A DNA stretch of 45,953 bases. It comes from a virus. Position 1 is the stretch's first letter. The number at the start of each line of letters is the position of its first letter. This document shows positions 1-6,046 of the stretch, piece by piece. The stretch spans positions 1 through 45,953 of the IMG/VR virus record IMGVR_UViG_3300047564_003030, one strand, 5' to 3'. The position numbers and the translations under genes were made by a program. The notes beneath the pieces are model-generated. The model was given only the letters and a program-made list of their open reading frames with translations. It was not told the origin of the DNA and ran no database searches.

Positions 1-105
1 ATGCGTGCACTGATGATGACCAAGGCACCTCTTCCTAGGCTAGCAACCCCTAGGTCGGTAGCAATGCCTTATAATCAACCCAAACCAATACAGGAGCCAC
101 CATGA
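1..105 (+). CDS. Possible 3' part of a gene cut by the window edge
   Basis: The frame is open from base 1 and ends in a TGA that overlaps the next ATG in an ATGA junction, the coupling used throughout this block. From the ATG at base 1 it gives 34 residues, basic and proline-rich, with no recognisable domain. A TATAAT box lies inside it at 70-75, so the stretch may simply be a leader. Confidence 0.25.
   Translation: MRALMMTKAPLPRLATPRSVAMPYNQPKPIQEPP
70..75 (+). promoter_or_regulatory. Candidate host-type -10 box
   Basis: TATAAT lies 26 bases before the first clear gene. No good -35 hexamer is visible 16-18 bases upstream, so the call rests on the -10 alone. It fits an early block read by host RNA polymerase, because the phage-specific element is absent from 1-5909. 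Confidence 0.35.
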
Positions 106-320
106 GCTATATATCAAATGCAATAATCGACAATGCAGTCGATTTAATTATCAACACTAGGGATTTTTGTGGCGACGAAAAACAGGCCGTCAAAGATTTT
201 TGCAGTGACGAGCGCATCGCCGACTGGCAAAAGGTATGGCGCATCGCCAATTTCAGGGCTAACGCCCAGTGGAACCGGTATCAAAAAGATGCCGGCGTTA
301 ATCCAAAATATACATTTTAA
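102..320 (+). CDS. Small early hypothetical protein, 72 aa
   Basis: Starts at ATG 102 behind AGGAG (92-96). The product is soluble, with no signal peptide or membrane segment, and has two cysteines and several Trp/Arg residues in its C-terminal half. I recognise no family. It opens the rightward series of tiny genes that runs to 5909, the usual place for host-takeover proteins in lytic phages; that role is inferred from position only. Confidence 0.75.
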   Translation: MSYISNAIIDNAVDLIINTRDFCGDEKQAVKDFCSDERIADWQKVWRIANFRANAQWNRYQKDAGVNPKYTF

Positions 321-331
321 TCGGGGGCAAC

Positions 332-730
332 ATGAACTTTCAATACATCTGCAATAACCCACGCACAATCGAGGCAGAGTCCCGAGACTGCGTGGTTCGG
401 GCGCTATCGCTCGCATTCAACCGCGCCTATCCCGAGGTGCACGAGGTATGCGCCAAGGCAGGGCGCAAGCCACGCCGTGGCATGATGCGAGCCCAAACCG
501 ACAAGGCAATCCAAATGCTCAGCGCCAACAAGGACGCCAAGCTCGAGCGATACAGTCGGGGCAACCGGTGCACACTGGCAACGTTTGCCAAGCACAACCC
601 CAAGGGTAACTTTATCGTGATCAAGAGCGGACACGCCGTGGCGCTGATTGACGGCGTGTACCACGACAACGGCAACACCGAGGCAGGTCTGCCACGCTCG
701 ATCGTGCAGGCGTGTTTTAGGGCTAAGTAA
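332..730 (+). CDS. Papain-like cysteine peptidase-fold protein
   Basis: 132 aa. The layout matches small phage proteins with a papain-like fold: a Cys in RDCVVRAL near residue 20 at the start of a helix, a His in GHAVALIDG at about 101, and YHDN at 110-113 that could supply the third catalytic residue. Families of this kind are peptidases or inactive relatives. Whether this one cleaves a protein, and whether the target is host or phage, cannot be told. Second gene of the early block; the start at 332 follows a GGGGGC stretch. A hairpin follows at 734-758. Confidence 0.6.
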   Translation: MNFQYICNNPRTIEAESRDCVVRALSLAFNRAYPEVHEVCAKAGRKPRRGMMRAQTDKAIQMLSANKDAKLERYSRGNRCTLATFAKHNPKGNFIVIKSGHAVALIDGVYHDNGNTEAGLPRSIVQACFRAK

Positions 731-733
731 AAT

Positions 734-758
734 CAGTGGCTCGTTCTATGAGCCACTG
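734..758. other. 9-bp perfect RNA hairpin between early genes
   Basis: CAGTGGCTC and GAGCCACTG form a perfect 9-bp stem around a 7-base loop, starting four bases after the stop of the 332-730 gene. No T-tract follows, so it is a poor intrinsic terminator. It may be a processing or 3'-end protection hairpin. A TATAAT box follows at 765-770. Confidence 0.6.
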
Positions 759-764
759 ACCCAG

Positions 765-770
765 TATAAT
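765..770 (+). promoter_or_regulatory. Candidate host-type -10 box
   Basis: TATAAT in the 62-base gap before the gene at 793, directly after a hairpin. The expected -35 position falls inside the hairpin and matches consensus poorly. The isolated gap and perfect -10 make a second early promoter possible. Confidence 0.35.
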
Positions 771-792
771 AATCACATCAACAGGAGATAAT

Positions 793-990
793 ATGAGCTA
801 CGATAAAGATTGCGCTAAGATTTGGAACCAACCACGCGCCGAAAATCCAAAGTATCGAATCACTAGGATCGGCTATCGTCTCGATAAGTTTATCGTGATG
901 GCAGATCACGGCGGGTGGTCTAGCAGTGTCAGCCGTTCGTTCGACACTGAGGCAGAGGCAAAACAATTTATAGAGGGGTTAACAAAATGA
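793..990 (+). CDS. Small early hypothetical protein, 65 aa
   Basis: ATG 793 follows AGGAG (783-787). The C-terminus carries DTEAEAKQFIEGL, an amphipathic helix typical of small phage alpha/beta proteins. No catalytic motif seen. Its stop overlaps the next start by four bases. Confidence 0.75.
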   Translation: MSYDKDCAKIWNQPRAENPKYRITRIGYRLDKFIVMADHGGWSSSVSRSFDTEAEAKQFIEGLTK

Positions 991-1229
991 AAGCACTACA
1001 AGCATATATTAATCGCATGAACAAACGCGCGCTTTATCCTGTCAGTCTCGATAGCGCAGAAGATCGTAAGCGCATCGCGCGCCGTATTGACAGCGAGTTG
1101 AGCCCCGAGAACCTCACCATGGACGGCGAGCTCTCACGCTCTGAGGTAAACCGCAGGTATAATAATTTAATCCGAGTCGCTGAGCAGTTACAGAAACTTG
1201 ATCCATCAATTCAATTTTGGGAGGTGTAA
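987..1229 (+). CDS. Small early hypothetical protein, 80 aa
   Basis: ATGA overlap with the preceding gene. Predicted mostly helical and charged, with a basic N-terminal half (RKRIARR). No recognised family. Position suggests translational coupling in the early operon. Confidence 0.7.
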   Translation: MKALQAYINRMNKRALYPVSLDSAEDRKRIARRIDSELSPENLTMDGELSRSEVNRRYNNLIRVAEQLQKLDPSIQFWEV

Positions 1230-1230
1230 T

Positions 1231-1497
1231 ATGGCAAACTTACAATTCGGCGTGCGTGAGCTAGCAAAAAAGTTCTACCACGACTATCAGGAAGAGCTCT
1301 TCAACGTGATCAACGACATCGAAGACCCAGTGCGTGCTCTCAGGTATTTGCAGGGCATCGCACGCTCTAATCAGTCGTCATGGTCGGGTGGCTTTAGCGC
1401 CACCAACATGGAAGAGCAAATCAAGCGTGAGCTCGCCATCGACATGATGGAGTATGTGATTAATAAGATGGAGTACTCAACAAAGGAGGCAGTATGA
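1231..1497 (+). CDS. Small early hypothetical protein, 88 aa
   Basis: The ATG at 1231 is chosen over an upstream in-frame start because GGGAGG sits about six bases before it. Soluble, helical and acidic. The middle has a Ser/Gly-rich turn (QSSWSGGFSA). Function unknown. Ends in an ATGA overlap with the next gene. Confidence 0.7.
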   Translation: MANLQFGVRELAKKFYHDYQEELFNVINDIEDPVRALRYLQGIARSNQSSWSGGFSATNMEEQIKRELAIDMMEYVINKMEYSTKEAV

Positions 1498-1721
1498 TCA
1501 GTTTAAAATCATTGATCGACACCACGATCAAGGTGCGCTACGAGCCTGAGTATCAGGCCGGTATCACGGACGCAGAGGCACTAGGCGCTATGATATCGAG
1601 TTATTTTAAGTGGGATGGCGCTCAGATATTAGATGCGCTACAATACGCACTGGAGGACGCTAATTTTCACAGCGTCAACGAACAGATCAACGCAATAAGG
1701 GAAAGGGAAGACCTATTATGA
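1494..1721 (+). CDS. Small early hypothetical protein, 75 aa
   Basis: Coupled to the previous gene by ATGA overlap and preceded by AAGGAGG inside that gene. The product is acidic and helical, with no known domain. Confidence 0.7.
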   Translation: MISLKSLIDTTIKVRYEPEYQAGITDAEALGAMISSYFKWDGAQILDALQYALEDANFHSVNEQINAIREREDLL

Positions 1722-1879
1722 TGAACCTAGATAAGATTATTGAAGAGGCACAAAAGCTAGGCTACACGTTTACCATGGAAGAGGCACAGGACGTGATAGA
1801 CACCAAGCCATCGTGGTTTACAGAAGACGAGACGGAGGCAGACGCTGTCGCCGATTACATAGACGCATTTGGGGGATGA
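1718..1879 (+). CDS. Small early acidic protein, 53 aa
   Basis: Starts at the ATG of an ATGATG doublet that overlaps the preceding TGA. Strongly acidic, ending YIDAFGG. No known domain. Small acidic proteins are common among phage inhibitors of host enzymes, but nothing here identifies a target. Confidence 0.6.
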   Translation: MMNLDKIIEEAQKLGYTFTMEEAQDVIDTKPSWFTEDETEADAVADYIDAFGG

Positions 1880-1880
1880 T

Positions 1881-2150
1881 ATGACACGCAAGCACAGACT
1901 AGCATTTAACGCACTCAAAAAGATCAACGCGCCGGTATACGAGCGCTATGACATCAAGAACTTTCAGATCAGCGCCGAGCATAACTTTGACCCGAAGTAC
2001 GGCGACACATTGTGGGCGGACTATTACGACGGGCACACGATCGGATCAGATTGGGAGTTTGGTGTCAACCCACTGATCACCAACACGTTACATAAATACG
2101 GACTCTACGCAGAGTGGATTAACGCAGGCGAACTGGGAGTGTACGAATGA
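1881..2150 (+). CDS. Small early hypothetical protein, 89 aa
   Basis: ATG 1881 is preferred to an in-frame TTG at 1869 because it lies behind GGGGGATGAT and begins just after the previous stop. Rich in Tyr, Trp and Asp, with no membrane segment. Function unknown. Confidence 0.7.
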   Translation: MTRKHRLAFNALKKINAPVYERYDIKNFQISAEHNFDPKYGDTLWADYYDGHTIGSDWEFGVNPLITNTLHKYGLYAEWINAGELGVYE

Positions 2151-2311
2151 CCGACATTTTTATAGCAGATAGCGACCAACCATTTACCTGCCCCTACGAT
2201 GGGGCAAGGACGGAGGCAGTTAGCAACAATGGCTTTATATATGTAGAAAGGTGCACGTGTTGCAGTCGCACCATTAACTTTGAATTTGACGATGAGGAGA
2301 TTACAGAATGA
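2147..2311 (+). CDS. Small Cys-rich, zinc-ribbon-like protein, 54 aa
   Basis: ATGA overlaps join it to both neighbours. The sequence has FTCPYDG followed about 20 residues later by RCTCCSRT, four Cys in two knuckles as in a small zinc ribbon. Metal binding is inferred from spacing. It could bind nucleic acid or protein. Confidence 0.6.
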   Translation: MTDIFIADSDQPFTCPYDGARTEAVSNNGFIYVERCTCCSRTINFEFDDEEITE

Positions 2312-2544
2312 ACAGACTAATTAAGGCAGTAGAAATTTTAAAAGATCGTTACAAGCACGAGATCTACAAGGACGGCGACTGGTCTTACAATTTGTGGTCG
2401 TGGACTGTCACCATCGCAGTAAACGAAGAGGACGACAATTGGTACGACGTCGTGGCGTATCGTGCTAAGAACAATACAACCGATTGGTCGGACTATGTAG
2501 TCCTGCCATCTTATCCAGTACAATGGGAGTTAACTTATGAGTAA
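2308..2544 (+). CDS. Small early hypothetical protein, 78 aa
   Basis: Aromatic-rich (six Trp) and acidic, coupled by overlaps on both sides. Looks like a compact beta-rich protein. No family recognised. Confidence 0.7.
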   Translation: MNRLIKAVEILKDRYKHEIYKDGDWSYNLWSWTVTIAVNEEDDNWYDVVAYRAKNNTTDWSDYVVLPSYPVQWELTYE

Positions 2545-2719
2545 ATATATTGTGACGTACGTACGTGAATCGTACTATTCAATCGTAATTGACGCCGAAG
2601 ATATCGACAAGGCGCGCGAAAAAGCATGGGATGTAAGTCTTTCAGATTTAGAGCATGATTATGACAGTGGCGTGTTTAAAATTAACAGTGTAGTACCACA
2701 AATAGGAGTAACAAAATGA
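2537..2719 (+). CDS. Small early hypothetical protein, 60 aa
   Basis: Overlaps the previous gene by eight bases, with GGGAG upstream of its ATG. The pattern of two strands, then AEDIDKAREKAW, then a strand matches a common small phage alpha/beta fold of unknown role. Confidence 0.7.
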   Translation: MSKYIVTYVRESYYSIVIDAEDIDKAREKAWDVSLSDLEHDYDSGVFKINSVVPQIGVTK

Positions 2720-3024
2720 CATTCACATTAGAAGACGTAAACAATATCGAGTTTGACGAAGAGATCAGCGAGGCAGATTACTACGCCTCCATACAGCGAG
2801 CAATCAACGGCGGTATGTGGTCACTTCAAGGGTCGTATGGTCGCACCATGATGGAGGCAATCGAGGCAGGCAAGTGCCTGCTCGGACTCAAGGGTGCCAG
2901 TGACTACTGGGGCAACACCATCCCGTCACGCCTCCAAGTACAGGACGGCACCAAGGGATCGTGGGAGTACGTCAAGCAACACAACGGCGTAGTATGGGCA
3001 AACAAAATGGCAGGAGTGAAATAA
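2716..3024 (+). CDS. Early hypothetical protein, 102 aa
   Basis: ATGA overlap with the preceding gene. The acidic N-terminal part is followed by a Gly-rich middle and a basic, aromatic C-terminus. No recognised motif. Confidence 0.7.
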   Translation: MTFTLEDVNNIEFDEEISEADYYASIQRAINGGMWSLQGSYGRTMMEAIEAGKCLLGLKGASDYWGNTIPSRLQVQDGTKGSWEYVKQHNGVVWANKMAGVK

Positions 3025-3025
3025 C

Positions 3026-3136
3026 ATGACAGCAGAGCAATTGTATGACCTATTGGAAGAGGCAGGCATCGAGTTTGACGTTGTAGAAATATTCGAGGGA
3101 CTGCGCACGATTAACGTTGTTGTAGAGGAGGAATAA
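3026..3136 (+). CDS. Mini-protein, 36 aa, acidic
   Basis: ATG 3026 follows CAGGAG with close spacing, and its TAA shares a base with the next ATG (TAATG). Ends in VVVEEE. Codon usage matches the neighbours. Too short to assign. Confidence 0.55.
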   Translation: MTAEQLYDLLEEAGIEFDVVEIFEGLRTINVVVEEE

Positions 3137-3324
3137 TGGACAAGCTAACTAAAAATCAATTGGCGCTACTGAGCGATATCTTAACGCAATACTGTGAGGA
3201 CTGCGACACGTCGAGCACCACGGCGCACCTAGTCGACAACATATGGCATAAAATTGCTGTAATGCACGGGCTCATCGACGACGAGCACACCACGCCTAAA
3301 TTTGAACCTGCGGAGGAGGAATAA
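3136..3324 (+). CDS. Small early hypothetical protein, 62 aa
   Basis: TAATG coupled, with GAGGAGG (3125-3131) as ribosome site. Has a CEDCD pair and two His residues, which might bind metal, but no family is recognised. Confidence 0.65.
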   Translation: MDKLTKNQLALLSDILTQYCEDCDTSSTTAHLVDNIWHKIAVMHGLIDDEHTTPKFEPAEEE

Positions 3325-3326
3325 CC

Positions 3327-3533
3327 ATGGCATTCTATTACTTTGGCGACATGGAGTTTGGCGACTTTGTAAAGGGCGACGATTACTATCCAGTGGCGCT
3401 CATTCGTGCAGTGCACGACACCCGTGAGTTTGCCACCGAGGAAGAGGCGGACGACTACATGGTCGAGCAGGGGTTTAGTGGGTATGTAAACGCCGACTCT
3501 AAAAATATTGAGATATACTTTGCAAAGAAATAA
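3327..3533 (+). CDS. Small early hypothetical protein, 68 aa
   Basis: Follows GGAGGAGGAAT. Starts with an aromatic strand and carries FATEEEADDYMVEQG, the same strand-helix style as the 793 gene. Function unknown. Confidence 0.7.
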   Translation: MAFYYFGDMEFGDFVKGDDYYPVALIRAVHDTREFATEEEADDYMVEQGFSGYVNADSKNIEIYFAKK

Positions 3534-3548
3534 AAAGGTCTGTATAAT
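3520..3548 (+). promoter_or_regulatory. Candidate sigma70-type promoter
   Basis: TTGCAA (3520-3525) and TATAAT (3543-3548) are 17 bases apart, with TG directly before the -10. It sits in the 36-base gap before the gene at 3570 and is the best host-type promoter in the early block. It would transcribe the segment that includes the sigma factor gene. Confidence 0.5.
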
Positions 3549-3569
3549 ATTACTTTTAACGGAGGAATT

Positions 3570-3878
3570 ATGAACACAATCAACGTACCATCATTTAACG
3601 AAGTCCCTGCATTCACCGACGACTTAGTCGACCAGTTGGGCGCAGTCAAGCAGGCCATCGACGAGCTCGAGGCCACAGCACGTAAGTTCAAGGCCGAGCT
3701 CATCAAGCGTGGCGTGGGCACCTACGAGGGCTCTAAGTTCTTCGCCGAGGTGCAACACTACGATCGCGCCACGATCAGCCCAACCCTCGTGCGCAAGCTC
3801 AGCAACGACGAGTTTGTCAAGCAGGTCACCGAGGTCAAGGCAATCGACGCAGTAGTAGTCAAAGCACTGGGGGTGTAG
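3570..3878 (+). CDS. Coiled-coil early protein, 102 aa
   Basis: Starts behind CGGAGGAATT. Residues 20-48 form a likely coiled coil, then a strand-rich segment and a helical C-terminus. It is the first gene after the best host-type promoter. No family recognised. Confidence 0.7.
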   Translation: MNTINVPSFNEVPAFTDDLVDQLGAVKQAIDELEATARKFKAELIKRGVGTYEGSKFFAEVQHYDRATISPTLVRKLSNDEFVKQVTEVKAIDAVVVKALGV

Positions 3879-3879
3879 C

Positions 3880-4029
3880 ATGAAACTGACAGTGATTGGC
3901 GCCAGTACCGAGGGCAGTATTTTTGCCTTTGGACTGTACGAGACAGTGAAAAAAGCAGAGGAACGAATCGAGAGCCTGCAAGAAAAGCACCCGAGCATTT
4001 CGTTCTTTTGGGTTAAGATAAACAAATAG
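3880..4029 (+). CDS. Small hypothetical protein, 49 aa
   Basis: ATG directly follows the previous stop. Pattern strand-helix-strand, ending SFFWVKINK. The neighbour at 4039 has its own GGGAGG site. Function unknown. Confidence 0.6.
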   Translation: MKLTVIGASTEGSIFAFGLYETVKKAEERIESLQEKHPSISFFWVKINK

Positions 4030-4038
4030 GGAGGGCAT

Positions 4039-4236
4039 ATGAAGATCGGCGACGTACTACACAACGGCGCCACTGTGCTCCAGTTCAGCGACAACGCGAT
4101 ACTGGCGACGTGGCGCAGTAAGGTAACGCCATTCGTAACGTGGCGTTACTTTGAGAACGATCCTAGGTCAACGTCATGGGGTCACTACTTTAGCAACCTA
4201 GAGGACGCAGTAAAGGACTACGAGGAGAGAAAATGA
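4039..4236 (+). CDS. Small hypothetical protein, 65 aa
   Basis: GGGAGG sits six bases before ATG. Predicted beta-rich with a helical C-terminus, similar in style to small KOW- or Tudor-like phage proteins but without a diagnostic motif. Confidence 0.7.
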   Translation: MKIGDVLHNGATVLQFSDNAILATWRSKVTPFVTWRYFENDPRSTSWGHYFSNLEDAVKDYEERK

Positions 4237-4412
4237 GTAACTACAAGTACATCCTGATCGACGAGTTTGGAGGGGCTATGCGCAAGTTTGCGAGTAAGTT
4301 GGAGGCTACCCCCTACCTTACCGACGGGACGCGCCTAGAGCCCCTGCCAAAGGCTCCAAAAACGACTCTATACCAACAGGCAATGCTTACACTAGGGGAG
4401 GCACCATTTTGA
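4233..4412 (+). CDS. Small hypothetical protein, 59 aa
   Basis: ATGA overlap with the gene at 4039, and GAGGAG just upstream. Basic centre with a Pro-rich stretch (LEPLPKAPK). Function unknown. Confidence 0.6.
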   Translation: MSNYKYILIDEFGGAMRKFASKLEATPYLTDGTRLEPLPKAPKTTLYQQAMLTLGEAPF

Positions 4413-4570
4413 AAATTGTCGCATACTTTATCTTATTACTGGCGTCGTACAGCCTATCCATTGAGTTTTCGTGGGAGTACCTGACGTGGTTTATTGTCGG
4501 GCTAATCATATTGATACCATACCGAGACCTACTGTCTCACCACCTAGGGAAATTACATGAAAGAAAATGA
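4409..4570 (+). CDS. Small two-helix membrane protein, 53 aa
   Basis: Read from a TTG at 4409 that overlaps the preceding TGA and has GGGGAGG at proper distance. Two hydrophobic stretches, roughly residues 3-17 and 27-38, are followed by a polar tail. Overlaps the sigma gene by 14 bases, so translation is probably coupled. An early inner-membrane role is inferred. Confidence 0.5.
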   Translation: MKIVAYFILLLASYSLSIEFSWEYLTWFIVGLIILIPYRDLLSHHLGKLHERK

Positions 4571-5129
4571 CATACTGAGCGACTACCTCAAGTCACTGTA
4601 CGGCATCGAGCCGTTGACAGTGGAGGAAGAGCACGAGCTAGCGGGTAAGATTGCCAAGGGTGACGAGCGTGCGCTAGAGAAGTTGATCAAGCACAACCTG
4701 CGCTTTGTGGTCTACGTCGTCCGTAAGATGACGGCGTGGAACCACGGCAAGGTGCCAGTGGAGGACATGGTCGCGATGGGTAACGAGGCACTGTTTACAG
4801 CAGGTCGCAGGTGGGTGCCTAAGAACAACGCACGCTTTGCCACATACGCCAAGACGTTTATTGAGAAGGGCGTACGGCGTGACCTAGACAACACGGCAAA
4901 CATCATACGGCTACCGATCAATATCATGGAGCAGGTAAAGAAATTGAACTACACCGAGCGCTCGCTATCCCAAGTACTGGGACGCAAACCCAAGACGAAC
5001 GAGATAGCCACGCTCATGGGCGTGACAGAGAGCAAGGTGCACCAGTTGCAGGGATACATCGCACGTGAGCCAGTCTCACTTGACCACATCAACCAAGAGA
5101 AGTTTACCGAGGAGCACTTAGATGATTGA
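4557..5129 (+). CDS. Phage sigma-70 family factor lacking region 4
   Basis: 190 aa. Residues 8-60 resemble sigma region 1.2/2.1 (SDYLKSLYG, then NLRFVVYVVRKM). Residues 66-112 match regions 2.2-2.4 (VEDMVAMGNEALFTA, RFATYAKTFIEKGVRRDLDN), the core-binding and -10-reading part. IIRLP (116-120) opens a region 3-like segment to about 165. The protein then ends in a short acidic tail, with no region 4 helix-turn-helix, so it cannot read a normal -35 alone. It lies at the end of the early block that uses TATAAT boxes, while later operons carry TTTGCATTAGTA. The likely job is to redirect host RNA polymerase to that element, perhaps with the region 4-like protein at 12792. Family assignment is firm; promoter specificity is inferred. 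Confidence 0.88.
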   Translation: MKENDILSDYLKSLYGIEPLTVEEEHELAGKIAKGDERALEKLIKHNLRFVVYVVRKMTAWNHGKVPVEDMVAMGNEALFTAGRRWVPKNNARFATYAKTFIEKGVRRDLDNTANIIRLPINIMEQVKKLNYTERSLSQVLGRKPKTNEIATLMGVTESKVHQLQGYIAREPVSLDHINQEKFTEEHLDD

Positions 5130-5469
5130 ACTAAACGAAATACAACAGAAGGCATACGCACGCTTTATCAAGGCACGCGACCGAGTCGGACTGGGCGCCG
5201 TCAAGCCAAACAAAAACTACAGTTGGGTGCCACTATCCGACTACTCGGCGTGCGTGGACGTCGCAGGCATGAACCACCCCCTATTCGTACAGAACGACGA
5301 GTGGCTCGAGTACAAGGAGGCATTCTCGGCGTGGCTAGCAGTTGAGCCTGAGTTCAGAGACAAGGAACGTATGCGCATGAGCAGGGGCGACTACGGCGCG
5401 CAGGACAGTTGGGAAGAGCGTGGCAACAAGGTCACGGACATAGTCAACAAGATCAAGGAGGAAAAATGA
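5122..5469 (+). CDS. Early hypothetical protein, 115 aa
   Basis: Overlaps the sigma gene by eight bases. Charged, helical protein with several Trp/Tyr and a basic C-terminal half. No recognised domain. Coupling suggests co-expression with the sigma factor. Confidence 0.7.
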   Translation: MIELNEIQQKAYARFIKARDRVGLGAVKPNKNYSWVPLSDYSACVDVAGMNHPLFVQNDEWLEYKEAFSAWLAVEPEFRDKERMRMSRGDYGAQDSWEERGNKVTDIVNKIKEEK

Positions 5470-5660
5470 GGGTGATACCAACGGACGTATTTGACGACGC
5501 CGGCAACCTCGAAAAGGTCGAGTTTTACGACGAGCTCGGTGGCTTTCAGTTTCAGGCTATGTGGGACCCATCCGACGAGCAAACGGCAGACAACCGCCGA
5601 GAGTTCAGGGAGTGGGCCGAGACCATGGCAAAGCGCATGGACTACGAGGTAGCTAAGTGA
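5466..5660 (+). CDS. Small acidic protein, 64 aa
   Basis: The ATG at 5466 overlaps the preceding TGA and follows AAGGAGG. Acidic, with a beta-like N-terminus and helical C-terminus. Function unknown. Confidence 0.65.
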   Translation: MRVIPTDVFDDAGNLEKVEFYDELGGFQFQAMWDPSDEQTADNRREFREWAETMAKRMDYEVAK

Positions 5661-5815
5661 GACGGGGGGACGACTACGGCGAGAAGATACGGCGTAAGTT
5701 CATCGAGTACGACCCCAAAATAGACAAGATAAGGCGCAGGGAGAACCTGCTCCTGCTAATCTTGATCCTGTACCTTGGCGGGCACGTGATTTATGCTCTA
5801 TTTTTCACATTGTGA
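5657..5815 (+). CDS. Small membrane-anchored protein, 52 aa
   Basis: GTG start overlapping the previous TGA. Residues 1-30 are strongly charged and basic. Residues 31-50 are one hydrophobic helix (LLLLILILYL onward), so it is probably a single-pass inner-membrane protein with a cytoplasmic basic head. Its last codons and stop form the left part of the palindrome at 5803-5818. Confidence 0.55.
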   Translation: MRRGDDYGEKIRRKFIEYDPKIDKIRRRENLLLLILILYLGGHVIYALFFTL

Positions 5816-5818
5816 AAT
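5803..5818. promoter_or_regulatory. Palindromic operator-like site, copy 1
   Basis: TTTCACATTGTGAAA is a perfect inverted repeat of seven bases around a central T; here the flanks are T and T. A second copy lies at 5984-6000. Two identical palindromes around a gene-poor stretch just before the primase gene suggest a dimeric DNA-binding protein site. The binding protein is unknown. Confidence 0.6.
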
Positions 5819-5909
5819 GAAACGAGCTAAGTCATTGATCTTCGACGGGCTCGCGGTACTTGCGGGGGTACTTTTACTATTTTTATATTTTTTTAAAAAA
5901 GAAAAATAA
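5817..5909 (+). CDS. Possible 30-aa membrane mini-protein
   Basis: ATG 5817 directly follows the stop at 5815. Three basic residues precede a hydrophobic helix (residues 10-25) and KKEK ends it. There is no clear ribosome site beyond coupling. The 3' end is the AT tract, so the open frame may be accidental. Confidence 0.35.
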   Translation: MKRAKSLIFDGLAVLAGVLLLFLYFFKKEK

Positions 5910-5910
5910 A
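5873..5910. other. AT-rich tract, possible unwinding element
   Basis: Almost pure A/T run on both sides of a TTTTTTT-AAAAAA switch. It lies between the two palindromes and before the tandem GC-rich repeats. This is the composition expected of a DNA unwinding element, though part may encode the end of the 5817 mini-protein. Confidence 0.35.
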
Positions 5911-5931
5911 GATAGAGGGTAAACTGGAATT

Positions 5932-5958
5932 AACCCCCGCAACCCCCGCATCCCCGTC
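5932..5958. repeat. Three tandem 9-bp units (AACCCCCGC)
   Basis: AACCCCCGC occurs twice in direct tandem (5932-5940, 5941-5949), followed by a degenerate third unit ATCCCCGTC. Short iterated units next to an AT tract and upstream of a primase-helicase gene look like origin iterons. Three units is few, so this is suggestive only. Confidence 0.4.
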
Positions 5959-5983
5959 AAACATCAAGGACTTACAGCAACTC

Positions 5984-6000
5984 ATTTCACATTGTGAAAT
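5984..6000. promoter_or_regulatory. Palindromic operator-like site, copy 2
   Basis: ATTTCACATTGTGAAAT is a perfect 17-bp palindrome with a one-base centre. It lies 15 bases upstream of the phage promoter element at 6016, so a bound protein could control the primase-helicase operon or mark an origin. Confidence 0.6.
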
Positions 6001-6015
6001 ATCAGCACCCAAAAA

Positions 6016-6027
6016 TTTGCATTAGTA
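6016..6027 (+). promoter_or_regulatory. Phage promoter element P1 (TTTGCATTAGTA)
   Basis: First of nine copies of the element. It stands 19 bases before the primase-helicase ATG, with AAAGGAAA between. No host-like -10 box lies at standard spacing downstream. Opens the DNA replication block. Confidence 0.8.
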
Positions 6028-6046
6028 AGTGTGAAGAAAGGAAACT

